Shown here piece by piece: positions 28,547 through 37,413 of a stretch of DNA of 64,000 bases. The stretch's first letter is position 1. The number at the start of each line of letters is the position of its first letter. Under the pieces are notes generated by a model. That model did no database searches. It was not told where the DNA came from and saw only the letters and a list, made by a program, of their open reading frames with translations. The DNA comes from Croceicoccus bisphenolivorans (GTDB lineage Bacteria; Pseudomonadota; Alphaproteobacteria; Sphingomonadales; Sphingomonadaceae). Made by a program: the position numbers and the translations under genes. The stretch lies in the NCBI RefSeq assembly GCF_001634625.1, contig NZ_LRSE01000002.1, positions 186,001 through 250,000 on the forward strand, read 5' to 3'.

Positions 28547-29349
28547 CGCTGGGCTTCTCGGTAGAGACGCTGCTTCCCGACGCGCGGGTTTCCGGCCCGC
28601 TGCGCATGGGGCTGGTGCGTCTGGCCGAGAGTGAGTGGCTGCAGCGCGATCCCGATCTTGCCACGCGGGCGGCGGCGTTCGATGCGCATCCCGAAGCGGT
28701 GCAGGTCCTGCCCGAAGCGCGCGCGGCAGAGGCGGAACTGGCCGCGATGCTGGGCGTGGACGGCGGGTTGGAACAGGTCGCCCGCGCGCATTGGGAGGAT
28801 TTTTGCATCCTGACGCAGGATGCGCCCGGCAAGCGTTTTCGCCTGACCGGCGCGGCGGTGGCTTTCCCGACCGACTGGCACCTGTCTGCCAAAATGGGCC
28901 GCCCGATGATGGAAGTGCATGAACCCATCGATGGCTATGCCGAACAGCTGGCTGCGGGCGTTGACCGTTTCCTCGAAGGATTGCGCGCACCCCACGTCTT
29001 CGGGCGCACCAATGCCTTCGTGCTGGCCAGCGATGCCTTGCGCTACATGCCCGTGGACGCGCCCGAAACGCGTTTTGCCCATGTCACGGCGGAGAATGCG
29101 GGCGAAACGCTGTTCGTCCGGTGCGAGCGTGAAACCTTGCGCCGCCTGCCGAAATCGCAGGCCATCGTTTTTACCATCGGGATTCAGCGTGCTGCGCTGG
29201 GTGGCTTGTCCGATGCCGCTGTCGCTCGTATCGCGCAGTCCATCGACGGGTTCGGCGAAGGCGAGGGCAATCGCCGCGCCGCGCCGCATTATGCCCACTC
29301 GCTGGCCGAATATGCCCGCCAGCGCGCCAACGGAAAGCAAGCCGCATGA
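28543..29349 (+). CDS. DUF3445 / heme-dependent oxidative N-demethylase-like protein
   Basis: A 268-residue protein of the DUF3445 family, whose characterised relatives are heme-dependent oxidative N-demethylases. The typical core is visible: [28 protein letters not shown], then [14 protein letters not shown] and a late IVFTIGIQ segment. The start is GTG 28543, overlapping the preceding stop (GTGA) after a GAGGAAG ribosome site. It ends overlapping bioB (ATGA, 29346-29349). A demethylase-like enzyme between propionate and biotin genes is unexpected; its substrate here is unknown. Confidence 0.78.
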   Translation: MTLGFSVETLLPDARVSGPLRMGLVRLAESEWLQRDPDLATRAAAFDAHPEAVQVLPEARAAEAELAAMLGVDGGLEQVARAHWEDFCILTQDAPGKRFRLTGAAVAFPTDWHLSAKMGRPMMEVHEPIDGYAEQLAAGVDRFLEGLRAPHVFGRTNAFVLASDALRYMPVDAPETRFAHVTAENAGETLFVRCERETLRRLPKSQAIVFTIGIQRAALGGLSDAAVARIAQSIDGFGEGEGNRRAAPHYAHSLAEYARQRANGKQAA

Positions 29350-30341
29350 AGACTGCACCCCGATCCGACTGGACCCGCGAGGAAATCGCCGCGCTTTACG
29401 ACCTGCCGTTCACCGAACTGGTGTTCCGCGCCGCGGAGGTACACCGCGCCAATCACCAGCCCAACGCGGTCCAGCGCTCCACCCTGCTGTCGATCAAGAC
29501 TGGCGGTTGCCCCGAAGACTGCGGCTATTGCTCGCAAAGCGCGCATAACGAGACCGAGGTCAAGGCGACCAAGCTGATGGAAGTGCAGCAGGTCCTGCAA
29601 TCCGCAGCGCAGGCCCGCGACATGGGATCGACCCGTTTTTGCATGGGCGCGGCATTCCGCAATCCCAAGGAACGCGACATGCCCGCGCTGACCGACATGG
29701 TGCGGCAGGTAAAGGCGATGGGCATGGAAACCTGCATGACCGCGGGGATGCTGTCCGAAAGCCAGGCGCACCAGCTGGCCGAAGCGGGGCTCGACTACTA
29801 CAACCACAACGTCGACACCGGACCGGAATATTACGAGCGTGTCGCCACCACCCGCAGCCTTGCCGACCGCCTGCTGACGCTGGACTACGTGCGGGAGGCG
29901 GGGATCAACGTGTGTTGCGGCGGCATCGTCGGCATGGGCGAAACGCGCGAGGATCGCGTGGGCTTCGTCCACCTGCTCGCCACGATGGAGCAGCATCCCG
30001 AGAGCGTGCCCGTCAATGCGCTGGTGCCCGTTAAAGGCACGCCGCTGGGCGACATGCTGGCCGATACGCCCCTGGCCCAGATCGACGAGATCGAGTTCGT
30101 GCGCACCGTCGCCGTTGCCCGCATCACGATGCCCGCCAGCATGGTGCGCCTGTCGGCTGGGCGCGAGAGCATGAGCGCCAGCACGCAGGCCCTGTGCTTC
30201 CTGGCAGGCGCCAATTCCATCTTTTCGGGCGACAAGCTGCTGACCGCACCCAACGCGGGCGACAGCAGCGACGATGCCCTTTTCCAACGCCTTGGCCTCC
30301 AGTCGCTGGAGCCGGAGCCACAAGCAGTCGCGGCGGAATAG
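29346..30341 (+). CDS. bioB: Biotin synthase
   Basis: A 331-residue radical-SAM enzyme inserting sulfur into dethiobiotin. The CxxxCxxC cluster lies in [13 protein letters not shown], followed by [10 protein letters not shown] and later the [2Fe-2S]-linked residues including RLSAGRESM. Length is normal. It overlaps the DUF3445 gene and precedes pccA by 24 bases. No other bio genes are in the window, so bioB is embedded in the propionyl-CoA carboxylase operon, where it could tune biotin supply for PCC holoenzyme. Confidence 0.97.
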   Translation: MKTAPRSDWTREEIAALYDLPFTELVFRAAEVHRANHQPNAVQRSTLLSIKTGGCPEDCGYCSQSAHNETEVKATKLMEVQQVLQSAAQARDMGSTRFCMGAAFRNPKERDMPALTDMVRQVKAMGMETCMTAGMLSESQAHQLAEAGLDYYNHNVDTGPEYYERVATTRSLADRLLTLDYVREAGINVCCGGIVGMGETREDRVGFVHLLATMEQHPESVPVNALVPVKGTPLGDMLADTPLAQIDEIEFVRTVAVARITMPASMVRLSAGRESMSASTQALCFLAGANSIFSGDKLLTAPNAGDSSDDALFQRLGLQSLEPEPQAVAAE

Positions 30342-30365
30342 CCGCGACAGGAGAGAGACCGACCG

Positions 30366-32405
30366 ATGTTCAAGAAGATCCTGATTGCCAACCGTGGTGA
30401 AATCGCCTGCCGCGTCATCAAGACCGCGCGCCGCATGGGCATTCAGACGGTGGCCGTCTATTCGGACGCCGACGCCCGCGCACCTTTCGTGCAAATGGCG
30501 GACGAGGCGGTGCACATCGGTCCGGCTCCGGCCAGCGAATCCTACCTGATCGCCGACAAGATCATCGCCGCGTGCAAGCAGACCGGCGCCGAGGCGGTGC
30601 ACCCCGGCTACGGCTTCCTGTCGGAGCGTACTTCGTTCGCAGAGGCGCTGGCGGCAGAGAACGTCGAGTTCATCGGCCCGCCGGTGAATGCAATCGCGGC
30701 AATGGGCGACAAGATCGAATCGAAGAAGCTGGCGAGGGAAGCGGGCGTGAACGTCGTGCCCGGCTACGTCGGCGAGATCGACGATACCGAACACGCGGTC
30801 CGCATTTCGAACGACATCGGCTATCCGGTGATGATGAAGGCGAGCGCGGGCGGCGGCGGCAAGGGCATGCGCCTTGCCTATAGCGAAAAGGACGTGCGCG
30901 AAGGGTTCGAGGCGACCAAGCGCGAAGGCCTCAATTCCTTCGGCGACGACCGCGTCTTCATCGAGAAGTTCATCGAGAACCCGCGCCACATCGAGATCCA
31001 GATCCTTGGCGACAAGCACGGCAACGTCATTTACCTGAACGAGCGCGAATGCTCGATCCAGCGTCGCCACCAGAAGGTGGTGGAAGAAGCCCCGTCGCCC
31101 TTCGTCACCCCCGAAATGCGCAAGGCGATGGGCGAGCAGTGCGTCGCTCTGGCCAAGGCGGTCGGTTACTACAGCGCGGGTACGGTCGAACTGATCGTCA
31201 GCGGTGCGGACAAGACGGGGCAGTCGTTCTACTTCCTTGAAATGAACACCCGCCTGCAGGTGGAGCATCCCGTTACCGAGTGCATCACCGGCGTCGATCT
31301 GGTCGAACAGATGATCAAGGTGGCCGCCGGCGGCAAGCTGGCGATGACGCAGGACGACGTGAAGATCGACGGCTGGGCCATCGAAAACCGCGTCTATGCC
31401 GAAGACCCCTATCGCGGGTTCCTCCCCTCTACAGGCCGGCTCGTGCGCTATGACCCGCCGGTCACCGGCTGGAAGGGCGGCATTCGCGGTGTGGACAGCG
31501 GAAACGGCGGCATCCGCGTCGACGATGGCGTGATGGAAGGCGGCGAAGTCTCCATGTTCTACGACCCGATGATCGCCAAGCTGATCACCTGGGCACCCAC
31601 CCGCGACGAGGCGGCGGACCTGCAGATCAAGGCGCTGGACGCTTTCGAGATCGAGGGGCTGGGCCACAACATCGATTTCGTCTCTGCCATCATGCAGCAT
31701 CCCCGCTTCCGTTCGGGGGACCTCACCACCGGCTTCATCGCGGAGGAATATCCCGAAGGGTTCGAGGGCGCACCCGCCGGTCGCAAGCTGCGCACGCGGC
31801 TGGCCGCGATGGGTGCCTTCGTCGCTGCCGCCTATGCCGATCGTGCGCGCCGCACCGACGGTCAGCTGGGCGACCGGCTGCGCCCCCCCGCCAAGTGGAG
31901 CGTGAAGATCGACGGGGAGTTCCACAACGCCGAACTGTCGGGTGACGAGATCACGGTGGACGGCGACATCGTCGATCTGGCCATGGAATATACGCCGGGC
32001 CAGCGCACCGTTGCCGCGCTGTTCGACACCGACGAAAACGGCGAGGGTGGCGAGGAGCTGATCGTGCAGATCAAGCCCGTTCCCGCCGGTTTCGAATTCA
32101 CGACGCGCGGCGCAAAACACAAGCTGCGCGTCCTGCCCACGCGCGTCGCCAAGTTCGACAAGCACATGATCGAAAAGATCCCGCCGGACATGAGCAAGTT
32201 CCTCGTCTGTCCGATGCCGGGCCTGCTCGTTTCGCTGAACGTGGGAGAGGGCGACGAAGTGCAGCCGGGCCAGCCGCTTGCCGTTGTGGAGGCGATGAAG
32301 ATGGAAAACATCCTGCGCGCCGAAAAGGCGGGCAAGGTGGCCAAAGTGAATGCCAAGGCCGGCGAAAGTCTTGCGGTTGACGCAATTATCCTCGAACTGG
32401 AGTAA
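30366..32405 (+). CDS. pccA: Propionyl-CoA carboxylase alpha subunit (biotin carboxylase + BCCP)
   Basis: A 679-residue biotin-dependent subunit. The biotin carboxylase domain (about 1-450) begins MFKKILIANRGEIACRVI and has the ATP-grasp glycine-rich loop MMKASAGGGGKGMRLAY. A linker domain follows, then a C-terminal biotinyl domain with VEAMKMEN, biotinylated lysine K645. Length and domain order fit PccA or a related acyl-CoA carboxylase, and pccB plus epimerase and mutase nearby support propionyl-CoA. The next gene starts directly after its TAA. Confidence 0.95.
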   Translation: MFKKILIANRGEIACRVIKTARRMGIQTVAVYSDADARAPFVQMADEAVHIGPAPASESYLIADKIIAACKQTGAEAVHPGYGFLSERTSFAEALAAENVEFIGPPVNAIAAMGDKIESKKLAREAGVNVVPGYVGEIDDTEHAVRISNDIGYPVMMKASAGGGGKGMRLAYSEKDVREGFEATKREGLNSFGDDRVFIEKFIENPRHIEIQILGDKHGNVIYLNERECSIQRRHQKVVEEAPSPFVTPEMRKAMGEQCVALAKAVGYYSAGTVELIVSGADKTGQSFYFLEMNTRLQVEHPVTECITGVDLVEQMIKVAAGGKLAMTQDDVKIDGWAIENRVYAEDPYRGFLPSTGRLVRYDPPVTGWKGGIRGVDSGNGGIRVDDGVMEGGEVSMFYDPMIAKLITWAPTRDEAADLQIKALDAFEIEGLGHNIDFVSAIMQHPRFRSGDLTTGFIAEEYPEGFEGAPAGRKLRTRLAAMGAFVAAAYADRARRTDGQLGDRLRPPAKWSVKIDGEFHNAELSGDEITVDGDIVDLAMEYTPGQRTVAALFDTDENGEGGEELIVQIKPVPAGFEFTTRGAKHKLRVLPTRVAKFDKHMIEKIPPDMSKFLVCPMPGLLVSLNVGEGDEVQPGQPLAVVEAMKMENILRAEKAGKVAKVNAKAGESLAVDAIILELE

Positions 32406-32777
32406 ATGCATCTACTCCACGATCCCGAAGCCCCCGCTGCCGAACTTATCGATTTCGACACTTTCCTGAAGGTCGACATCCGCATCGGCACGGTGGTTTC
32501 GGCAGAGCCTTTCGCCAAGGCGCGCAAGCCTTCGCATATCCTGATGATCGATTTCGGCCCTGCGATCGGTACGAAGAAGTCGAGCGCGCAGATCGCGGTG
32601 AACTATGCGCCCGATGATCTGGTCGGGCGACAAGTGGCGGCGGTGGTGAATTTTCCGCCGCGCCAGATCGGGCCGGTCATGTCCGAAGTGCTGACGCTGG
32701 GTTTTGCCGACGATGCGGGCGAAGTGACGCTGTTCGCGCCGGACAAGGCCGTGCCCAATGGGTCGAGACTGTTTTGA
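32406..32777 (+). CDS. csaA: CsaA-like tRNA-binding protein
   Basis: A 123-residue OB-fold protein with the tRNA-binding (EMAP/Trbp111) signature: LKVDIRIGTVVSAEPFAKARKPSHILMIDFG, then AVNYAPDDLVGRQVAAVVNFPPRQIG and VLTLGF. Homologues (CsaA) dimerise and have been described as tRNA-binding or chaperone-like. ATG 32406 directly abuts the pccA stop with no separate ribosome site visible, so it probably relies on read-on from pccA. Identification is good; the biological role is poorly defined in the family. Confidence 0.88.
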   Translation: MHLLHDPEAPAAELIDFDTFLKVDIRIGTVVSAEPFAKARKPSHILMIDFGPAIGTKKSSAQIAVNYAPDDLVGRQVAAVVNFPPRQIGPVMSEVLTLGFADDAGEVTLFAPDKAVPNGSRLF

Positions 32778-32793
32778 ATCGGCGATTGTTCCG

Positions 32794-33246
32794 ATGAAGC
32801 GCGTCTGGACCATCGGCTACGAACAGGCGACGGTTCCGGCGGTTATCGGCGTGCTGACGGCGGCGGGCATCGAGGTGCTGGCCGACGTGCGCGCCCTGCC
32901 GCTTTCGCGCCGCCCCGGCTTTTCCAAGACTGCCCTTGCAGGGGCCGTGCAGGAGGCGGGGATCGCGTACCGCCATTTCAAGGCGCTGGGCACGCCGAAG
33001 GAAGGCCGCGAGGCCGCGCGCAAGGGCGACCGTGCGGGGCTGGAAAGCGTCTATGCAGGCCAGCTTGAACTGCCCGAAGCGCTGGCCGCAGCGGCGCAGT
33101 TGCGCGATCTTGCCAGCGAACATCGGGTCGCGCTACTGTGCTTTTGCGGGGATGCGGCAAAGTGCCATCGCTCCCTGCTTCACGCCGCGATGCTGGCGGA
33201 TTTCGAGGCGGTGCATCTGCAGCCTGAAATTTCGCAAACTCGTTAG
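32794..33246 (+). CDS. DUF488 family protein
   Basis: A 150-residue protein of the DUF488 family: WTIGYEQATVPAVIGVL at the start, LADVRALPLSRRPGFSK, and the closing LLCFCGDAAKCHRSLLH cluster with cysteines and histidine typical of the family. Function is unknown. ATG 32794 is chosen; ATG 32758 lies inside csaA and would overlap it by 20 bases. It may be the last gene of the plus-strand run from pccB or from csaA. Confidence 0.85.
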   Translation: MKRVWTIGYEQATVPAVIGVLTAAGIEVLADVRALPLSRRPGFSKTALAGAVQEAGIAYRHFKALGTPKEGREAARKGDRAGLESVYAGQLELPEALAAAAQLRDLASEHRVALLCFCGDAAKCHRSLLHAAMLADFEAVHLQPEISQTR

Positions 33247-33281
33247 GCTGTATTTTACTTTCTGCGGTGCAAAGGTCAGCC

Positions 33282-33524
33282 GTGGCCAAGCACAAGAAAC
33301 CCATCCCGCACTATCATCAGGGCGATCTGGCTCAGCGTCCGACGTCGGCCGCCACATATGTCATCGGCGCGCTGGCGATCGGTCTCGTCGCCGGGGTTGG
33401 CTCGATCATGCTGGGCGACGATCCCGATCAGGCGATGGACAAGCTGTCGGCGATAGCCGCGACCGTCGGCGAAAAGGTGCAGGGCGGGTCGGCGCCTGCC
33501 GAAACAACCGGCGACGCCGACTGA
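33282..33524 (+). CDS. Small single-pass membrane protein
   Basis: An 80-residue protein starting at GTG 33282 (AAAGG about 7 bases upstream). It has a basic, histidine-containing N terminus (MAKHKKPIPHYHQGD), one hydrophobic segment (about 25-45, [18 protein letters not shown]) and an acidic C-terminal tail. I do not recognise the family. It is convergent with aroB, separated by only six bases. A longer GTG start at 33267 is possible. The coding call rests on ribosome site and residue pattern. Confidence 0.65.
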   Translation: MAKHKKPIPHYHQGDLAQRPTSAATYVIGALAIGLVAGVGSIMLGDDPDQAMDKLSAIAATVGEKVQGGSAPAETTGDAD

Positions 33525-33530
33525 TCGCGA

Positions 33531-34646
33531 TTAGCGCCCCAGTTCTTCGTCCATGAATGCCGCGATGTCGGCGATGTCGACATCCTTGGCCAGAAACGTC
33601 TGCCCGATGCCGCGCATCAGCAGGAAGGGCAGGGTGCCCGCGTCCATCTTCTTGTCGTGCAGCATGTGATCGGCCAGTCGCCGCCCGTCGCATTCCAGCG
33701 CCAGTTCGGTTACTTCCGCCTTCATGTCGCAGGCCTTGAAATGGGCCGCGATGCGCTGCGCGTCCTGCCCGTGCATCAGCCCGCGCCGCACCGAATAGCG
33801 GGCGGCCAGCACCATGCCGATGGCCACCGCTTCACCGTGCAGCAACGCGCTGGAATAGCCGGTTTCCGCCTCCAGCGCGTGGCCGAAAGTATGGCCAAGG
33901 TTGAGCAAGGCGCGCGTGCCGGTCGTCTCGCGCTCGTCCGCTGCCACCACGCGGGCCTTGGCCGCGACGGATCGGCTTACCGCCTCGATCCGCGCTGCAT
34001 CGTCACCCGCCAGCAGCGCGGGGCCGTTCACCTCGCACCATTCGAAGAAGGCGGGATCGTCGATCAGGCCATATTTCACCACTTCGGCATATCCGGCCCG
34101 CAATTCGCGCGGGGGGAGCGTGCCCAGCACATCGGTATCGGCAAGCACGAGGGCGGGCTGGTGAAACGCGCCGACGAGGTTCTTGCCCATCGGGACATTG
34201 ATCGCGGTTTTTCCGCCGACGCTGGAATCGACTTGCGCCAGCAGCGTCGTCGGCACCTGCACGAAGCCGCAGCCGCGCTTCAGGATCGCGGCGGCAAAGC
34301 CGGTAAGATCGCCGATCACGCCGCCGCCCAGCGCCACGATCCGGTCGTTCCGGTCCACGCCCTCTGCCAGCAGGAAATCGATCACTTGCGCCAGATGCGC
34401 CCAGTCCTTCGTTTTCTCCCCCGCAGGAAGCACCAGCCAGCTTGCCGTCTTGCCGACCGCCGCCAGAGCCGCATCGACAGTTTCGCGATAGAGCGCGGCG
34501 ACGTTGGCGTCGGTCACCACCGGCACGCTGTCCTTGCGCAGCATCGTGCCGCATTCCTCGCCCAGCCGTGCCAGCAGTCCGGGGCCGACGCGCACGTCAT
34601 AGGGGCGTCCGGCCAGCGAGACGGGAATCGTGTTGGCGACGCTCAT
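33531..34646 (-). CDS. aroB: 3-dehydroquinate synthase
   Basis: A 371-residue NAD-dependent enzyme of the shikimate pathway, cyclising DAHP to 3-dehydroquinate. Typical segments are VALGGGVIGDLTGFAAAILKRGC, PTTLLAQVDSSVGGKTAIN and the metal-binding histidines in LNLGHTFGHALE. Length matches the family. Its start overlaps the aroK stop (ATGA at 34643-34646), giving the common aroK-aroB operon, transcribed on the minus strand. Confidence 0.97.
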   Translation of the reverse strand: MSVANTIPVSLAGRPYDVRVGPGLLARLGEECGTMLRKDSVPVVTDANVAALYRETVDAALAAVGKTASWLVLPAGEKTKDWAHLAQVIDFLLAEGVDRNDRIVALGGGVIGDLTGFAAAILKRGCGFVQVPTTLLAQVDSSVGGKTAINVPMGKNLVGAFHQPALVLADTDVLGTLPPRELRAGYAEVVKYGLIDDPAFFEWCEVNGPALLAGDDAARIEAVSRSVAAKARVVAADERETTGTRALLNLGHTFGHALEAETGYSSALLHGEAVAIGMVLAARYSVRRGLMHGQDAQRIAAHFKACDMKAEVTELALECDGRRLADHMLHDKKMDAGTLPFLLMRGIGQTFLAKDVDIADIAAFMDEELGR

Positions 34647-35281
34647 GCGACATGTCCTTCAAGAGCGGTGAGAATGCGGGCAACGACGGCCATCTGCGGC
34701 CCGGTGTCGCTGATCGCGCGGATCTGCGCCTGCGCATAGGCCGGATTGCGCACGGCCATCAATTCGCCCAGCACGGTGCGGGGGTCCTTGTCGATCAGCA
34801 GCGGGCGGGTGTTCTTGCGGCTGACGCGTTCGACCAGCGTGTCGAGATCGCTGTCCAGCCACACGGCGATGGCGCGATCGAGGATCAGCTTTCGCGTTTC
34901 GGGATCGACGAAGGCACCGCCGCCGGTGGCGATAACCGCGGCGCGGCCCTCGTTTTCTTCTATCAGGCGGGCGATCACGCGCCGTTCCCCGTCACGGAAA
35001 TAGGGTTCGCCGAACTTCTCGAAAATTTCCGGAATCGACATCTGTGCCGCTGCGATCACGGCTTCGTCGGCATCGACGAACGGCGTGCCGAGGCAGTGGG
35101 CAAGCCGCTTGCCGATGGTGGATTTACCCACGCCCATCAGCCCGACCAGAACGACCGGCCGGTCCAGCCGCTGCGACAGGTCGGCCAGTGTCGCCGCATC
35201 GGGCAACAGATGGCGCGCCGGATCACCCGCTGGATCAGCCGGGCCGTCCGATTTGCCGGTCGAAGGGTCGCTCTCGTGCAT
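34643..35281 (-). CDS. aroK: Shikimate kinase
   Basis: A 212-residue kinase phosphorylating shikimate. The P-loop is GLMGVGKSTIGKRLA, followed by the shikimate-binding region (FVDADEAV, FGEPYFRDGERRV) and ATGGGAFVD. The N terminus carries about 40 extra residues (rich in Asp, Pro, Ser) before the usual start of the fold. Such extensions are common in alphaproteobacteria. It is coupled to aroB and diverges from the 49-residue protein at 35383, with about 100 bases between. Confidence 0.96.
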   Translation of the reverse strand: MHESDPSTGKSDGPADPAGDPARHLLPDAATLADLSQRLDRPVVLVGLMGVGKSTIGKRLAHCLGTPFVDADEAVIAAAQMSIPEIFEKFGEPYFRDGERRVIARLIEENEGRAAVIATGGGAFVDPETRKLILDRAIAVWLDSDLDTLVERVSRKNTRPLLIDKDPRTVLGELMAVRNPAYAQAQIRAISDTGPQMAVVARILTALEGHVA

Positions 35282-35382
35282 TGCAGCCCCGCCTATAGTT
35301 GCGCTAGGCCCGCGCGCAAGCGTGGCGCTGCCGAACCGGTGGACGCGCGATTTACGGCAGATGGCGGGTACAAGGGAAATTC

Positions 35383-35532
35383 ATGCGAGGATCGAAGCGG
35401 CTGTGGGCCATTCTCGCTCTCGCCATCGTGGTGCTGCTGGTCTACGCCTACATCGATGGCGGGCTTGTCGAGCCGCGCTGGATCGAGGAGGAGTTGCCGG
35501 TGCAGGCCCCTGAAGGCACGGTTGGCGGATGA
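35383..35532 (+). CDS. 49-residue membrane microprotein
   Basis: A short frame starting at ATG 35383, with AAGGGAA about 4 bases upstream, and ending at TGA 35530-35532. It encodes 49 residues: a basic N terminus (MRGSKRLW), one hydrophobic helix (AILALAIVVLLVYAYI, about 9-24) and an acidic periplasmic tail (VEPRWIEEELPVQAP). Its stop overlaps the start of the next gene (ATGA, 35529-35532), so the two are translationally coupled. I do not recognise a family. The clear ribosome site and overlap support that it is real. Confidence 0.7.
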   Translation: MRGSKRLWAILALAIVVLLVYAYIDGGLVEPRWIEEELPVQAPEGTVGG

Positions 35533-37394
35533 AATTCGGAATGGTTCGGTCGCGCAAGTTCCTGATCGCCGCACTGCTGGCCAGTGCCCCTGCCGTCGCG
35601 CTCTATGCGCAGGACGGGCCGGAATCGCTTCTGCCGCCGGGTTTCGACGATCCCGCGCCGGCACCCGCGCCCGCCCCGTCCGCTCGCCCCGCGCCGTCTG
35701 CTCCGTCCGGCGGGCAACCGTCTGTGTCGCAACCGGTGGTGCAGGATGTTCCGGCCACGACGACCGCCGGATCGACCTCCCGCGCCGAAGCGGCCCGTCG
35801 CTTACTGGACCGTCTGCCCAGCCTTGACGAGCTGGAGAAGATGGACACGGACGAGATCGACGAACTGCTCGGTCTGAAGCCCACTTTCGACATTCCCGCG
35901 CAGGCGCGCCGTTCCACCGACATCGTCGGCATCCTTGCCACTTACGAAGGCGGGATGCGCGCCGATTCGCTGATCAATTACGACGCTATGTTCGTGCGCC
36001 GTGTGCTGGAAGGCACGAAAGGCCCGCTCGTATCGCGCTGGGGCCATATCCTGTTGCGCCGCGCGCTGGCCAGTCGGCTTGCCGCGCCCAACGGGATGGA
36101 CGGCGTGGAATTTGCCGCCCTGCGCACCGGCCTGCTCAACCGCATTGGCGAGGTAACCGCCGCACGCGCCGTAGCGCAGGAAGTCGACACTGCCGATTAT
36201 TCCCCCGCGCTGATCAACAGCGCCTACGACTCCTATGTCGCGTTGGGCGATTTTACCGGTGCCTGCCCGATGGTGCGCCTGCACGCCCGCGCGCGGGAGG
36301 ATCGAGACTGGGAACTGCTGCGCGGCATTTGCGGCAGCTTTTCCGGCGAAAACAGCGGGATGGACCGGATCGAGCGTCAGCGCCGCCGCAGCGAGGGGAC
36401 GCAGATCGATTCGCTGCTGGCCCAGAAATATGCAGGCTCCGTAGGTAGCGTGCGCCGCGCGGTTACGCTGGAATGGGACGATGTCGACGAACTGACCCCG
36501 TGGCGTTACGGCCTTGCTACGGCGACCGGCGCGGAAGTGCCCGCAGGCCTGTTCGATGCGGGCGGCGCGCCGTACATGCGGCTGGCCGCCGTGTCCCCGT
36601 CGGTGCCGCTTTTGCTGCGGGCGGGCGGATCGGAAGTTGCCGGATCGGAAGGTATCCTTTCCAGCACCGCGATGGTCGACCTCTATTCGCAGATCTACGC
36701 CGACCCCGAGATCGAGGGCGAGGCAGCGACGCGGGCCGCGCGGCTGCGCGAAGCCTATGTCGGCGATCCCGAAGCACGTCTGGGCGCAATGCGCGATATC
36801 TGGGGCGAGAGCGACCTTTCGAAGCGGTTCTACGCGCGGCTGGTGCTGACCGCCTATGCCGCCGCGCGCCTGAACCCCGATCCCGCGTTCGAGGCGGATG
36901 CCGGAAACCTGATCGGGGCAATGCTGGCAGCCGGGCTTGACGCCAATGCCGTGCGCTGGGGATCGACGGTGCAGGTCGGCAGTCAGGGCTGGGGCCTGCT
37001 GATGGTCGGCAGCCCTGCGCTTAGCGAGAATGTCAGCGAAGCTGCGGCACGTTCATTCATGGATGCGGACGAAAGCACGGGGCAGCGCCGTTCGCGCTTC
37101 TTCATCGCGGGGCTGGCAGGCCTTGGCCGCATCGATCCTGCCAAGGCGGGCGAGCTTTCGGGCGACCTCGGCTTCGACATCGGGCGCGAAACGCGCTGGA
37201 CGCAGGCGATCGATCAGGCGGGCCAGCGCCGTAACAAGGTCCTGGTGTCCTATCTCGCCGCGCTCGGCATGCAGGGTTCCAGCTGGTCGCAGATGACGCC
37301 GGTGCACCTGTACCACATCGTCGGCGCGCTGAACGCCGCGGGCCTGAATGCAGAGGCGCGTATGATCGCCGCAGAGGCGATTGCACGCGGCTGA
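35529..37394 (+). CDS. Large exported protein of unknown function
   Basis: A 621-residue protein with a signal peptide (hydrophobic IAALLASAPAVALYAQ, cleavage about residue 28), a Pro/Ala/Ser-rich linker (about 36-85) and a long, mostly helical region resembling tetratricopeptide- or alpha-solenoid-type sequence. There is no catalytic motif I can identify. It is coupled to the upstream microprotein by ATGA. Downstream xerD starts 20 bases after its stop. The pattern suggests a periplasmic scaffold; this is inference. Confidence 0.8.
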   Translation: MKFGMVRSRKFLIAALLASAPAVALYAQDGPESLLPPGFDDPAPAPAPAPSARPAPSAPSGGQPSVSQPVVQDVPATTTAGSTSRAEAARRLLDRLPSLDELEKMDTDEIDELLGLKPTFDIPAQARRSTDIVGILATYEGGMRADSLINYDAMFVRRVLEGTKGPLVSRWGHILLRRALASRLAAPNGMDGVEFAALRTGLLNRIGEVTAARAVAQEVDTADYSPALINSAYDSYVALGDFTGACPMVRLHARAREDRDWELLRGICGSFSGENSGMDRIERQRRRSEGTQIDSLLAQKYAGSVGSVRRAVTLEWDDVDELTPWRYGLATATGAEVPAGLFDAGGAPYMRLAAVSPSVPLLLRAGGSEVAGSEGILSSTAMVDLYSQIYADPEIEGEAATRAARLREAYVGDPEARLGAMRDIWGESDLSKRFYARLVLTAYAAARLNPDPAFEADAGNLIGAMLAAGLDANAVRWGSTVQVGSQGWGLLMVGSPALSENVSEAAARSFMDADESTGQRRSRFFIAGLAGLGRIDPAKAGELSGDLGFDIGRETRWTQAIDQAGQRRNKVLVSYLAALGMQGSSWSQMTPVHLYHIVGALNAAGLNAEARMIAAEAIARG

Positions 37395-37413
37395 GGGCGG
37401 GGCGGGGGCAGCC

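Noticed and set aside
29289-32411. Very long antisense open frame opposite bioB and pccA
   Set aside because: It is the shadow of strongly GC-biased third codon positions in two certain genes; the antisense protein is rich in His/Arg/Gly and matches nothing.
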